From: Pelotalea chapellei | GTDB lineage: Bacteria; Desulfobacterota; Desulfuromonadia; Geobacterales; Pseudopelobacteraceae | Assembly: GCF_018531195.1 (NCBI RefSeq) | Contig: NZ_JAHDYS010000001.1 | Span: 352,300-416,299, forward strand | Direction of reading: 5' to 3' | Length of the DNA: 64,000 nucleotides | In this document: piece after piece, positions 56,004 to 64,000 of the stretch | Numbering within the stretch: the stretch's first letter is position 1 | Layout: each line of letters begins with the position of its first letter | The notes under the pieces: model-generated | Database searches by the model: none | Told to the model about the DNA's origin: nothing | The model's input: only the letters and a program-made list of their open reading frames with translations | Made by a program: the position numbers and the translations under genes

Positions 56004-56456
56004 TTACGACATGCTCATGCTGTCGAATGCCAGGATTACGGTTTCCATGATGATGCCGCTCTCCAGGGCGCGCAATGGTGAATAGCAAAGACTGACCGGT
56101 CTAACGTTGGTAAACCGCCAGGTCAGCACCACAGCAGACTGGTCGTCACTGAGCAGCTCGATTTTCATGGTGCGCCGCTTTGGTGCCTTTCCCTGGCGAG
56201 CCTTGTCCCACCAATCGTACAAATCCAGGCTGCCGATCACGCCACGTTTCAAAATAATATGGTTGCTTGGAGCAATCTCAGTTGTTGTAAGGGGTGTGAT
56301 CGTAGTTGGGTAGTCCTGAGACAATGCAGTTTCGCCGACAGTGAACGGTGGGAAGATGACTTCCGCAAATCCCATGGACACCGACCTGCTATCACCCCTA
56401 CCAAAATCAACGAGAAAATTCGAATTGCCGTAAGGTCTATCTCTTGTCACAGCCAT
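56004..56456 (-). CDS. Phage tail tube-like protein (gp19/Afp1 family), first of pair
   Basis: Paralogue of the next gene (150 residues): RPYGNSNFLVDFGRGDSRS, then GFAEVIFPPF, HIILKRGVIGSLDLYDWWDKAR, and SAVVLTWRFTNVRPVSL with MVILAFDSMSMS-like end. The shared blocks ...YGN/YGQ...FLVD and LKRG.IGSL.LY.W place both in the tail-tube family, while the middle differs strongly. GAGGAGGAA sets ATG 56456; a 13-codon longer frame is unlikely. Probable promoter at 56504-56532. Confidence 0.83.
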   Translation of the reverse strand: MAVTRDRPYGNSNFLVDFGRGDSRSVSMGFAEVIFPPFTVGETALSQDYPTTITPLTTTEIAPSNHIILKRGVIGSLDLYDWWDKARQGKAPKRRTMKIELLSDDQSAVVLTWRFTNVRPVSLCYSPLRALESGIIMETVILAFDSMSMS

Positions 56457-56503
56457 AGATTCCTCCTCTCCTGAAATACATGATTCTCCTGTCAAGTGTC
56501 GGC

Positions 56504-56532
56504 ACTATACGCAAACCCATCCAATCTGAGAA
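56504..56532 (-). promoter_or_regulatory. Possible sigma-70 promoter for the tail-tube pair
   Basis: Minus strand TTCTCA (56532-56527), 17-bp spacer, TATAGT (56509-56504), 48 bp before ATG 56456. Confidence 0.35.
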
Positions 56533-56590
56533 TTAAAATTTTCAAGTAATTCAGCAACGTCTCCTCCGCAAAAACTCTCATCCGAAGGTC

Positions 56591-56755
56591 GCATAGAAGG
56601 TCGTTGTGGTGTCTTCAAAGAGGATGAACCACCTCGATCAGCCGTGCTTGTTCTGCAGTGTCTTGGTAGTGATAGCCTGAATTTACGTAACTGGGGTGAA
56701 GGTTAATGTGATGTGATGGGAGCAGAAATTTATCAAGGTTGAATAACATCTGGTT
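56591..56755 (-). pseudogene. Relic of a dnaE2-type polymerase 3' region (copy 2)
   Basis: About 85 bases (56591-56676) match 60935-61023 of the intact polymerase. On the minus strand they give PVT, stop, then ITTKTLQNKHG, stop, and LFEDTTTTFYATF, against PVTMVGWWITTKTVQDKHG and SFEDTTAIFDATFF. Flanking bases to about 56755 (including GGAGCAGA and a T/A-rich end) resemble those beside copy 1, so both derive from one ancestral piece. It lies in the 380-bp gap upstream of the tail-tube genes. Confidence 0.65.
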
Positions 56756-56834
56756 GCTTTGCGGCTGGGGATAATTGTCTTCAAAAAGTAGTAATTAGGT
56801 TGGCGTCCAAGGGCTTGGTTATGTCGCCCATTCC

Positions 56835-57362
56835 TTACATATCGCTTACAATTCGCCCAAATGAGTCGACTTGTTCCCAATCAGTGAACTCCACTATGGC
56901 GTTGGGGTCAGTTGGTCCCTTGGTCATCCACATGATAAGTCGAATCATAAAGCGATCAATAAAACTGTAACTCGGATAATCAATTTTCCCGGCAAAAACA
57001 GCCAACTCTCTGGGCTTCCATGATATTCGTTTGAGAAATTTTTGCAGGTATGGATTTTGTTCGGGTTTGCTCTTTTCAGCTTTCCTCGCAACGACATTCA
57101 CTGAAAAAAATGCATTAGGTTTGCTCTCCAGAAGTTGTCTGTTCTTCTCGATGAAGCTGACAATCTGCGGGCTGTGTTTTCCATAGCGGATACTGGCTCC
57201 GATGACTATTTTATCGAAAGCAGCCACGTCAATTTCTGGTTCTTCCTGAATGGAAACGGCTGTGACTTGATGCCCCTGCTGCTCAATAAGCTGTTGCAGT
57301 CTATGACATATCTTCCTTGTCTGCCCATCTGTGGTGGAGTAGATAATCAGAACTTTGGACAT
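56835..57362 (-). CDS. Flavodoxin-type protoporphyrinogen oxidase-like protein (HemG)
   Basis: FMN protein resembling menaquinone-linked protoporphyrinogen IX dehydrogenase HemG (175 residues). The FMN phosphate loop is IYSTTDGQTRKI. Then come DKIVIGASIRYGKH and FFSVNVVARKAEKSKPEQNPYLQKFL, with the HemG-specific C-terminal segment (FAGKIDYPSYSFIDRFMIRLIMWMTKGPTD in two blocks). ATG 57362 with AGGAAT is chosen; the longer frame from 57410 has no support. Other haem genes are not near, so another quinone/flavin role remains possible. Confidence 0.85.
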   Translation of the reverse strand: MSKVLIIYSTTDGQTRKICHRLQQLIEQQGHQVTAVSIQEEPEIDVAAFDKIVIGASIRYGKHSPQIVSFIEKNRQLLESKPNAFFSVNVVARKAEKSKPEQNPYLQKFLKRISWKPRELAVFAGKIDYPSYSFIDRFMIRLIMWMTKGPTDPNAIVEFTDWEQVDSFGRIVSDM

Positions 57363-57426
57363 ATTCCTGTTAAATCCCTTTCGTGTATTTATTCCCCTCT
57401 GGGTTCTCAACTTTCAGAGGAAGCAC

Positions 57427-57460
57427 AACGGCCCGCCAGGTAATCCTGACGGGCCGTTTT
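57427..57460. terminator. Hairpin terminator between hemG-like and collagen-like genes
   Basis: AACGGCCCG/CGGGCCGTT nine-pair stem (57427-57435, 57450-57458) extended by CAGG/CCTG after one mismatch; TTTTC follows on the plus strand. Confidence 0.6.
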
Positions 57461-57513
57461 CATCAAAAAGGGTGACACTGTAGTTCCCGCCAAAACCTAA
57501 AGTTAAAGCTTAA

Positions 57514-58671
57514 TCATTGAACACATATAAATGAAAATGACGTGTGTGTAGTTTCTGACTCAAATATGAGAGTGTCAGGAAATGTCGAGTCTATCGGAGC
57601 CGTGCAACGAACTGTAAAATCATTTGCATTGGGGAGACCAACAAGCCGGCAATTGGATATCATGGGCCTTGAAATTCCGTCATCCACTGGTGTTACCGTG
57701 CAATATGGTGCTGTGCCAAAGGGGGATGGGTTAAATGAGATGGTTACAACGCCAGGAGACACGTCACTGGCGGTAAAGCCGGTGCCAGTGACATTAAGAT
57801 CATGATCATGATCAAAATCGGTATTATGGGCAACGGTTCCAAACACGGCGGCCTTTATGGCTCCCCCCCCTGCCGGTCCCTGTGGCCCAACCGGCCCGGT
57901 ATCTCCTGTTAAACCCATGGGACCAACAGGGCCCTGAGGTCCAGCTACTCCGGCAGAACCAGTAGCACCTGTGTCTCCCTTAGGCCCTTGAGATCCTGTT
58001 ACACCAGCAGGGCCAGCAACACCTGTATCCCCTTTGGGCCCTTGAGGTCCTGTTGCACCAGCAGGGCCCTGAGGTCCTGTTGCACCAGCAGGGCCCTGAG
58101 GTCCTGTTGCTCCGGCAATGCCTTGGGCCCCTACAGGACCGGCAACACCGGCTGGTCCTGTAGCGCCTGTTTCACCCTTAAGCCCCTGAGGCCCAATTGC
58201 ACCAACCGGTCCCTGGGGTCCAGCTACTCCGGCAATGCCTTGTACCCCAACAGGACCAGCAACACCTGTATCACCCTTGGGCCCTTGAGGTCCGATTGCA
58301 CCCACAGGGCCCAAGGGTCCAGGTACTCCAGCAGGACCAGTTGGACCTGCAGCACCAGTGTCTCCTTTAACCCCCTGGGGGCCTGTTGCACCGATGGGGC
58401 CTGTAAGTCCCTTCGGTCCAACGGGGCCCTGTGGACCGACAACACCCTGAGGACCTGCCGGTCCCTGTGCTCCCTGCGGTCCAACCTCATTCCATGAGAT
58501 TGGTATTTCCGAATTATTGTTACACTGATCAGGACCGCTCACTACCTTAACAATCCCTGCAGACTTCTGGTAACAGGCATAAATTGTTGCTGTATGACCT
58601 ACTCGTGGTAATCCCGCAATGGCTGGAAAAACAAGGCTTATACTGATGACTGCTGTTTTTAACTTTTTCAC
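57514..58671 (-). CDS. Secreted collagen-like (Gly-X-Y) repeat protein
   Basis: Exported protein of 385 residues. A signal peptide (residues 1-28) and a short N-terminal domain with a cysteine pair (Cys33, Cys50) precede about 70 Gly-X-Y triplets (residues 64-274, GPQGPAGATGPQGP-type). These include many GDTGV/KGDTGA triplets like those of bacterial collagen-like proteins. A C-terminal globular domain of about 110 residues (AVFGTVAHNTDFDHDHDLN, SPGVVTISFNPSPFGTAPYC) may drive trimerisation. Start is GTG 58671 with GGAGAGAG. Near-identical DNA repeats inside suggest length variation between strains. Confidence 0.9.
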   Translation of the reverse strand: MKKLKTAVISISLVFPAIAGLPRVGHTATIYACYQKSAGIVKVVSGPDQCNNNSEIPISWNEVGPQGAQGPAGPQGVVGPQGPVGPKGLTGPIGATGPQGVKGDTGAAGPTGPAGVPGPLGPVGAIGPQGPKGDTGVAGPVGVQGIAGVAGPQGPVGAIGPQGLKGETGATGPAGVAGPVGAQGIAGATGPQGPAGATGPQGPAGATGPQGPKGDTGVAGPAGVTGSQGPKGDTGATGSAGVAGPQGPVGPMGLTGDTGPVGPQGPAGGGAIKAAVFGTVAHNTDFDHDHDLNVTGTGFTASDVSPGVVTISFNPSPFGTAPYCTVTPVDDGISRPMISNCRLVGLPNANDFTVRCTAPIDSTFPDTLIFESETTHTSFSFICVQ

Positions 58672-58977
58672 TCTCTCTCCTTTGTAATTGATGTTGTTGT
58701 TTCAAAAATGACGTTTAGCCGATGACCCAACTCTGCTCTCAGCTGATTCTTTAAATCAAACCCTGAGCCATAATTAAATCGTTCGGGCAGATTTTCAGCC
58801 ATGTTAGAAATAAGGATTTTTAGTTTACAGCAGGCGGGCAGCACTTCGATCTTTTGATTTGCGGTATAAAAATGACCTATTGCCTGAACCAGCATCAGGA
58901 ACAGATTACTCAGAATGATATACAAGTTATTATTAAAAATGTCTATCACAACTATTAATCAATTTACTAACAGACTC
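58672..58977. other. Intergenic region, no gene supported
   Basis: A 93-codon minus-strand frame (58668-58949) starts only with GTG without ribosome site and runs into the collagen-like start; its end (TKERE) is simply the ribosome site region read as codons. No family features seen. Confidence 0.5.
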
Positions 58978-59373
58978 TTAAGGCACTTCCCTAGGCACTT
59001 CATCATCGCCGAGTATTCGTCCACCATGTGTTCCCTGTCCATATTCCTTGCGCATCTCGGACGTTACTGCATCGTTCACGAATGCCATGTACCTTTTACG
59101 AGCGGAACCAACCTTACTGCCAAAACAAGACAAAACCCAATCCGTTGCATCGACGAGCAAAGCCTTGTAACGCCCATGAAAAAGATGCCCGATTCTGTTG
59201 TGGCGGCGGTTCAGCCAGGTGGTATAGCGCAACGTCAGGGTTATGAATGATACGGGACAGGGGAACTTCGCCAACCTGAACAAGTAAATGAACATGATTG
59301 GTCATAAGGCAAAACGCATGAATACGATGAGCGAACCGCTCGACTCCCTGCCCGATGAGATCAGTGATGCCAC
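58978..59373 (-). pseudogene. Broken REP-associated tyrosine transposase (RAYT, Y1_Tnp)
   Basis: Reading the minus strand across one frame change gives VERFAHRIHAFCLMTNHVHLLVQ (in two words: the HUH-type metal motif NHVHLLV is intact), then VGEVPLSRIIHN. After the shift come RYTTWLNRRHNRIGHLF and HGRYKALLVDATDW, closing with SARKRYMAFVNDAV. The 5' end and the block with the catalytic tyrosine region (usually YIHLNPVRA) are missing. So it is a truncated, frameshifted, internally deleted copy. It abuts the stop codon of the diguanylate cyclase gene. Confidence 0.8.
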
Positions 59374-60606
59374 CTACGTCTGTTCCTGAACATTTTCGTA
59401 AGATGTAGCAATACGGTCCCGACCGCTCTGTTTCGCTCGATAAAGAGCGTCGTCTGCTCTTTTTAGCGCGCCTATAATGCCATTGTCACCTGTACTGATA
59501 CAGGCGACTCCGAGGCTGATCGTAACATTCACTTCATTATCTTCGATCGCAATAGGTGTTTCCCGGATAGCCATTCTCAGCCGCTCGGCCGTGATGACAG
59601 CCTCCGAAAGGTCGGCATCCATAATAATCGCTAAAAACTCCTCTCCGCCGTAACGACCCATAACATCATAGGTGCGAAGAACACCTGCAATCCGTTCAGC
59701 GACGACGCGCAAAACTATATCTCCACCCGGGTGTCCGTACTGGTCGTTGACCTGCTTGAAGTGGTCAATGTCGATCATGATGAAGGCGCTCGAGGCTTCT
59801 GCTCCCTGCTCTCGGAATCGGAGGCAACGCCGGAACTCTTCTTCCGCTCTTATGAGAATATGGCGACGATTCCACAACCCGGTAAGTGCGTCCGTCATAG
59901 CAAGGCGTTTCAGTTCGGACTGTGCTTCATCAAGCTTTTGTGCAGATTTACGCAGGACGACAAGGGACGCGCTGAAAACAATGATAAGAATGAAAGCCAG
60001 AAAAACGGCTGTCATTTGGACTGCAGTCACAATCTTGCCGTGCATTTTTGTTACGTCCATGTAGATCTCGAAGGAGCCGATGACCTTTCCTCGTGAATCT
60101 CGAATCGGAATGTACGTCTCGACTACGTCGACATCAATGACTTTCTCGCCCGCAAGATCGTGTAGCTTTTTATTCGTCTCAAGATGGGAATCCGGAACAC
60201 CAACAAGTGCACGCTGTAGACGGTGGTTCTGCAAATCTTGCTCTCCGATAATCTTTTTGTCAGTGCTGTACACGATTATTTTGTCGGCATTGTATACTTT
60301 TATTTTTACAATACTGAAGGATGATAAAAATTCTTTCATACGTTGGTCGAGATCAGGCATCTCGTGCGGAGCTATAGCAACTCTGGATCGTGCCCCTTCT
60401 TTCCGGATCAGTGCATCCGATTCATGACTCATCAGTGCGGTTGCGACACCGACAGCATAATCTTCGTTGGTGTCGGTAATGTGGTTTAAATAGACGCGGT
60501 AGACGCCGATGCAGGTAAAGACGATAATCAGGACAATTGAGACTGTTGCTGTTAAAAGAAGGGACTTGATCAAATCTCTGGTGTGAGTGCTAGAAGGGTT
60601 AATCAT
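59374..60606 (-). CDS. Membrane diguanylate cyclase (GGDEF)
   Basis: Makes cyclic di-GMP. The 410 residues show two membrane helices (about 15-37 and 200-222) around an extracytoplasmic sensor region resembling a double-Cache-like fold (KIIVYSTDKKIIGEQDLQN, VVETYIPIRDSRGKVIG). The GGDEF domain follows: DALTGLWNRRH, IDIDHFKQVND, and active site GGEEF. An RTYD inhibitory I-site lies five residues upstream of GGEEF, so product inhibition is expected. ATG 60606 with AGGAGCC. Signal not known; no partner gene adjacent. Confidence 0.93.
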   Translation of the reverse strand: MINPSSTHTRDLIKSLLLTATVSIVLIIVFTCIGVYRVYLNHITDTNEDYAVGVATALMSHESDALIRKEGARSRVAIAPHEMPDLDQRMKEFLSSFSIVKIKVYNADKIIVYSTDKKIIGEQDLQNHRLQRALVGVPDSHLETNKKLHDLAGEKVIDVDVVETYIPIRDSRGKVIGSFEIYMDVTKMHGKIVTAVQMTAVFLAFILIIVFSASLVVLRKSAQKLDEAQSELKRLAMTDALTGLWNRRHILIRAEEEFRRCLRFREQGAEASSAFIMIDIDHFKQVNDQYGHPGGDIVLRVVAERIAGVLRTYDVMGRYGGEEFLAIIMDADLSEAVITAERLRMAIRETPIAIEDNEVNVTISLGVACISTGDNGIIGALKRADDALYRAKQSGRDRIATSYENVQEQT

Positions 60607-60800
60607 GGCGGCTCCTGTAAAATTCTAATAAATTAATATTATCGACAGGAGTGACCAAATCTTTAGGCGGCAGGCTTGACTTTCTGTCATTCAGCCCCTC
60701 ACAGCTACTATTGCAACATTGTGGTCAAAACCGCAAACATTAAAAATGTTTTACTTAAAGAGACATCATTTTACAAACCACTGCTCGATCCCCGCCCTTC

Positions 60801-63800
60801 CTACTCATCCAAAAACCCAACCCACCTCACCCGCAGGGTGCAGACCCCAAACTCTTCCTCCACCATTCCCTTCAGCAGATAAGGGCGCTTCTGGGACAGC
60901 TTGCGGCAGAAGCGGCTGTACACATCCGGGAAGAAAGTCGCGTCGAAGATGGCGGTGGTGTCTTCAAAGGAGATGAACTCCATTGGACGGCCGTGCTTGT
61001 CCTGCACAGTCTTGGTGGTGATCCACCAGCCGACCATGGTCACGGGGCGGCCGGCGTGGTTGTGCATCTCGCAGGCGCGCGTGGGCTTGTGCCGCAAGAG
61101 CGCCTTGCGGTGGAGGGAGAGCGGGTGGCGGGATACCAGCATGCCCAGGGTTTCGCGCTCCTGGCGCAGCACCATGGCCTCATCGTAGGCGGGGGGAGAC
61201 GGCAGTTCCTGGACCTGGGGTTCTTCAAACAGCAGTCCGCTCCCCGAGGGGCGGCTTACGTGTTGGAGCAGTTCCCAGAGCAGGGACGGACGTCGCTCTT
61301 TACCTTCCAGGCTGTCAAAGCAGCCGCCTGTAACCAGTCGTTCCCCATCTGCACGATCGATCCTCACCCGCCGCAGAAAATCGGAAAAACTTGAAAAACT
61401 GCCCCGCTCAGTCCGCTCGTGCAGCAGCCTGTCCGCACCATCCCGGGTCAGTCCCTGGATCTGCATCAGGCCGATGCGAACGCTCCCCTCTCCTCCGGTA
61501 TAACAATAGTCGCTGGCATTGATATCCGCCCCCAGGATCGACAAGCCCAATCGCTTGGCTTCCGAAATATAGGCGAAGGTGGAGTAGTAGCCCCCCTGGT
61601 TGGAGATAACCGCGGCCATGAATTCAGCCGGATGATTGGCCTTCAGATAGGCGGCCTGGGCGCTGACCATGGCATAGCTGGCCGAATGGGGCTTGCAGAA
61701 AGAATAGCCTGCAAAGGAGAGGATCTGATTCCAGGTGGATTCGAGCACCTGCCGGGGCACTCCCAGCCCCTCCCCCCCCTCGAAGAAACGGCGCCGGAAA
61801 TCCTCCAGCTTCTTCTCCTTGTGCTTCTTGCTCACGATCTTGCGCAGCTGATCCCCTTCAAAGACTGAAAAGCCGGCCAGTGCCATGGCGATCTGGGTGA
61901 TCTGTTCCTGGTAGATGGCAATGCCGTAGGTTTCGTCCATCACGCCGCCCAAGAAGGGATGAACCGACTGCCACGCCTTGCCGCGCACCCGGGCCACATA
62001 TTCCAGCACCAGCTTGTTGGCCGCCGGTCTGATCAGCGATGAAACCTGTACCAGCACCTCGAACAGATCGGCCGCCAGAGCCTGCCGATCCGGGCGCTCC
62101 CCCCAGACCTTCCTCAGCACCAGGCGGATCGAGGGTGATTCGACGTAGAAACAGCCCATGGTGGCCCCGCGCCGGAAGAGCAGACGGGTCTTCTCATCGG
62201 CCAGCGGATCCCATGAGGCGAAATCTATGGCGACATCCTTTTGTCCGATAACCGACAAAGTATCGCGAATCACTGCCAGAGAACGATTGCCGAGGATGTC
62301 GATCTTCACCAGCCCGCTATCTTCGGCCTGATCCTTTTCCCACTGGATCATCGGCAGTCCCTTGGCAGAGATCTCCACCGGCACATAACGACGGATCTCG
62401 TCCGGCACGATCACCAATCCCCCGCAATGCAGCGACAAATGGCGCAGATGCCCTTTCAGCCGCCCGGCCACGCCGATGATCTCCTCCCACTCCCGGGGCA
62501 GCTGCTCCCCCTCGAACAGGGGATGACCGTGGACCGCCCCGGCGGCCCGGTCCGCCCTCCAGAAACCGGAAATCCGCTCGGTCACTTCCTTGATGTCAAC
62601 CTCGGGCAGACCGTAGACCTTGGCCACCTCCCGTAGCGCTCCCCTCCCCTTGAAGCCGACCTGGTTGGAAACCATCGCCGCCCGCTCCACGCCATAGCGC
62701 CTGAAGGCGAAATCAAGAATGGCATCGCGCTCATCCCAGGGGAAATCGATGTCGATATCCGGGGGATCGGTGCGCCCCTCATTGAGGAAGCGCTCGAAGA
62801 AAAGGTTGTGGCGGATCGGGTCCACATGGGTGATTTCCAGGCAATAGGCCACCAGTGAAGCTGCCGCGCTGCCCCGGCCGCAGGTGCGTTTGGACTGGCT
62901 GACGATCTCCTCCACCACCAGGAAATAGTGGGCAAAACCCTTCAGCCTGATGATGGCCAACTCCTTGGTCAGGCGCGCCTCCACCTGTTCGTCGATGCAG
63001 CCGTAGCGGCGCAGCGCTCCTAGCCGGGCGCGCCGCTCCAGCTCGGTGAAAGCCTGGTCATCTTCCAGACTGCGGAAAGCGGGGAATATAGTGCGGGAAA
63101 AGTCCCAGTCGCTGCGGCAGAGATCAGCCACCAGCCGGGTGTTTGCCAGCGCCCGGGGGCATTCGGGAAAGAAGCGGGCAAGCTCCGGGGGCGCCATCAA
63201 AAAGTCGCGCTCCTTGGCGCATTCCTCGGCTTTCAATCGGGAAAGCTTGCTGGTGAGATGGATCGCCCGCAGTACCCGGTGCAGGTGGATGTCCTCCTGT
63301 TCCAGGAACAGCGCCCGGCAGGTCGCCACCGGCGGCAGGCTCAATTCCTCGGCCAGCGCAAGGGCTGCGGACAGGTTGTGCCCCGGGGAGACTTCAACGA
63401 AGAGATTGCTGCGCTCTTCGGCAGCGAGAACGGTGAGCAGATTGCGATCGTCACTGATGACCACCAAACCCTGACGGTAGCGGCTCAGGGCGGCTGGAAG
63501 CTCGAACCCCTTGCAGCAATGCAGGTCGGACAGCAGTCGGCAGAGGTTAGCGTAACCCGTTTCATCCCGGGCCAGCAGCACAGCCCGGTGCCTGTCAGTC
63601 ACCGCTTCGGCCCCGATCAGCGGCGCGATCCCTGCTTCTCGGGCAGCAGCGATAAAGCGCGGGATGGCATACAGACCGTTGCGGTCGGTCAGGGCCAGGG
63701 TGGTCAGCCCCATGTTTCGTGCAGCAACGCAGAGCGCCTCGGGGGAATGGATGCCCCAGGCTGGAGAAGAAGAGGAATGTACGTGGAGATGAACGAAGTC

Positions 63801-63806
63801 GTGCAT
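60801..63806 (-). CDS. DnaE2/ImuC-like DNA polymerase III alpha subunit
   Basis: C-family polymerase of 1001 residues, close to ImuC/DnaE2-type error-prone polymerases rather than to the replicative DnaE (about 1150). An N-terminal PHP domain has LHVHSSSSPAWG and LTDRNGLYAIPRF. The polymerase core has CGRGSAAASLVAYCLEITHVDP and the catalytic PDIDIDFPWDERD. Next are YQEQITQIAMALAGFS, SFCKPHSASYAM and an OB-fold near the C-terminus (PVTMVGWWITTKTVQDKHG, SFEDTTAIFDATFF). The C-terminal tau-binding part of replicative enzymes is absent. ATG 63806; imuA/imuB partners, if present, would lie upstream outside the window. Two decayed copies of the OB-fold region are at 51.6 and 56.6 kb. Confidence 0.88.
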   Translation of the reverse strand: MHDFVHLHVHSSSSPAWGIHSPEALCVAARNMGLTTLALTDRNGLYAIPRFIAAAREAGIAPLIGAEAVTDRHRAVLLARDETGYANLCRLLSDLHCCKGFELPAALSRYRQGLVVISDDRNLLTVLAAEERSNLFVEVSPGHNLSAALALAEELSLPPVATCRALFLEQEDIHLHRVLRAIHLTSKLSRLKAEECAKERDFLMAPPELARFFPECPRALANTRLVADLCRSDWDFSRTIFPAFRSLEDDQAFTELERRARLGALRRYGCIDEQVEARLTKELAIIRLKGFAHYFLVVEEIVSQSKRTCGRGSAAASLVAYCLEITHVDPIRHNLFFERFLNEGRTDPPDIDIDFPWDERDAILDFAFRRYGVERAAMVSNQVGFKGRGALREVAKVYGLPEVDIKEVTERISGFWRADRAAGAVHGHPLFEGEQLPREWEEIIGVAGRLKGHLRHLSLHCGGLVIVPDEIRRYVPVEISAKGLPMIQWEKDQAEDSGLVKIDILGNRSLAVIRDTLSVIGQKDVAIDFASWDPLADEKTRLLFRRGATMGCFYVESPSIRLVLRKVWGERPDRQALAADLFEVLVQVSSLIRPAANKLVLEYVARVRGKAWQSVHPFLGGVMDETYGIAIYQEQITQIAMALAGFSVFEGDQLRKIVSKKHKEKKLEDFRRRFFEGGEGLGVPRQVLESTWNQILSFAGYSFCKPHSASYAMVSAQAAYLKANHPAEFMAAVISNQGGYYSTFAYISEAKRLGLSILGADINASDYCYTGGEGSVRIGLMQIQGLTRDGADRLLHERTERGSFSSFSDFLRRVRIDRADGERLVTGGCFDSLEGKERRPSLLWELLQHVSRPSGSGLLFEEPQVQELPSPPAYDEAMVLRQERETLGMLVSRHPLSLHRKALLRHKPTRACEMHNHAGRPVTMVGWWITTKTVQDKHGRPMEFISFEDTTAIFDATFFPDVYSRFCRKLSQKRPYLLKGMVEEEFGVCTLRVRWVGFLDE

Positions 63807-63859
63807 GGGTTTAGGTCAGGTTGAGGTTGAGGTTGAGATTCAAGCTCCCTCTCCCCTCA

Positions 63860-64000
63860 GTGGTGTATAGACCGGAGTCAAGGGTTACAGATGTTCGGGG
63901 ACATAGGTAACAGTTTTTGCTTCAATGTTTGATGTCATTAAGGCTTATCTCTTTCAGCTTTTGATGGCAAAAATGAACTGAATAGATGCCATCGGTGTTC
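63860..64000. mobile_element. Possible end of an insertion sequence (runs off the right edge)
   Basis: Beyond the polymerase gene the bases TGTATAGACCGGAGTCAAGG, GGTTACAG and CGGGGACATAGGTAACAG (63896-63913) look like an insertion-sequence terminus of the IS481-like type known to me from related genomes. No transposase frame is inside the window, so identity is unproven. A TTGAGG-type short tandem lies just before (63820-63840). Confidence 0.3.

Noticed and set aside
57880..58480. CRISPR-like or minisatellite array
   Set aside because: The periodicity is the 9-base Gly-X-Y codon pattern inside a coding sequence; no spacers and no cas genes.
58668..58949. 93-codon minus-strand frame before the collagen-like gene
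   Set aside because: GTG start without ribosome site; its last codons are the ribosome site of the collagen-like gene.

Overview
The window looks like chromosomal DNA from a Geobacter/Pelobacter-type bacterium (Desulfuromonadia/Geobacterales). Grounds: the block tilS-ftsH-folP-cdaA-glmM-pdxJ-acpS-nnrD-CBS-tsaE-lysC, a five-haem c-type cytochrome, a DctA dicarboxylate carrier, a Cys-type formate dehydrogenase, an NtrC-type two-component system and two good sigma-54 promoter matches. The assignment rests on gene content and order recognised by eye, not on a database search.

Left third (1-26 kb), mostly housekeeping. On the minus strand lie ilvD and ilvB (ilvB runs off the left edge). On the plus strand follow rarA, an SRPBCC protein, pfkA, corA, a multihaem cytochrome and a small holin-like membrane protein. 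The RNA-repair pair rtcB-archease runs leftward. A long rightward block then covers tilS, ftsH, folP, cdaA, glmM, pdxJ, acpS, nnrD, a CBS protein, tsaE and lysC, with tight start/stop overlaps. It closes with a secreted proline-rich protein behind a sigma-54 promoter, an fdhD-mobA fusion, tadA, and tRNA-Ala(GGC) and tRNA-Leu(CAA).

Middle (26-48 kb), metabolic and accessory. It holds an ovothiol synthase OvoA; DctA with a sigma-54 promoter; an unassigned GNAT-like gene beside a perfect 16-bp inverted repeat; an arsR-arsC-acr3 arsenic operon whose arsR message looks leaderless; a SnoaL-like gene with an attC-like 5' flank; and a sensor kinase/NtrC regulator pair divergent from a three-gene formate dehydrogenase operon. 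The formate dehydrogenase carries flavoprotein and ferredoxin subunits of the sulfhydrogenase/sulfite-reductase type. A chemoreceptor follows, then a four-gene operon (QueG-like iron-sulfur protein plus sulfonate/nitrate-type ABC importer) with a clear promoter and a palindrome over the predicted start site.

Right part (48-64 kb), patchy accessory DNA with many relics. Intact genes are a small membrane protein with an HExxH motif, a GlsB-type protein, beta-carbonic anhydrase, an NSS-family transporter, a CMD protein with MscS, a beta-CASP nuclease, a small lipoprotein, two orphan contractile-tail tube proteins, a HemG-like flavodoxin, a collagen-like secreted protein, a diguanylate cyclase and a DnaE2/ImuC-like polymerase. 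Between them are a truncated YidB gene, a broken RAYT transposase, and two decayed pieces of a dnaE2 3' region at 51.6 and 56.6 kb that match the intact polymerase at 60.9 kb. The right edge carries a possible insertion-sequence end. No rRNA and no CRISPR array was seen.
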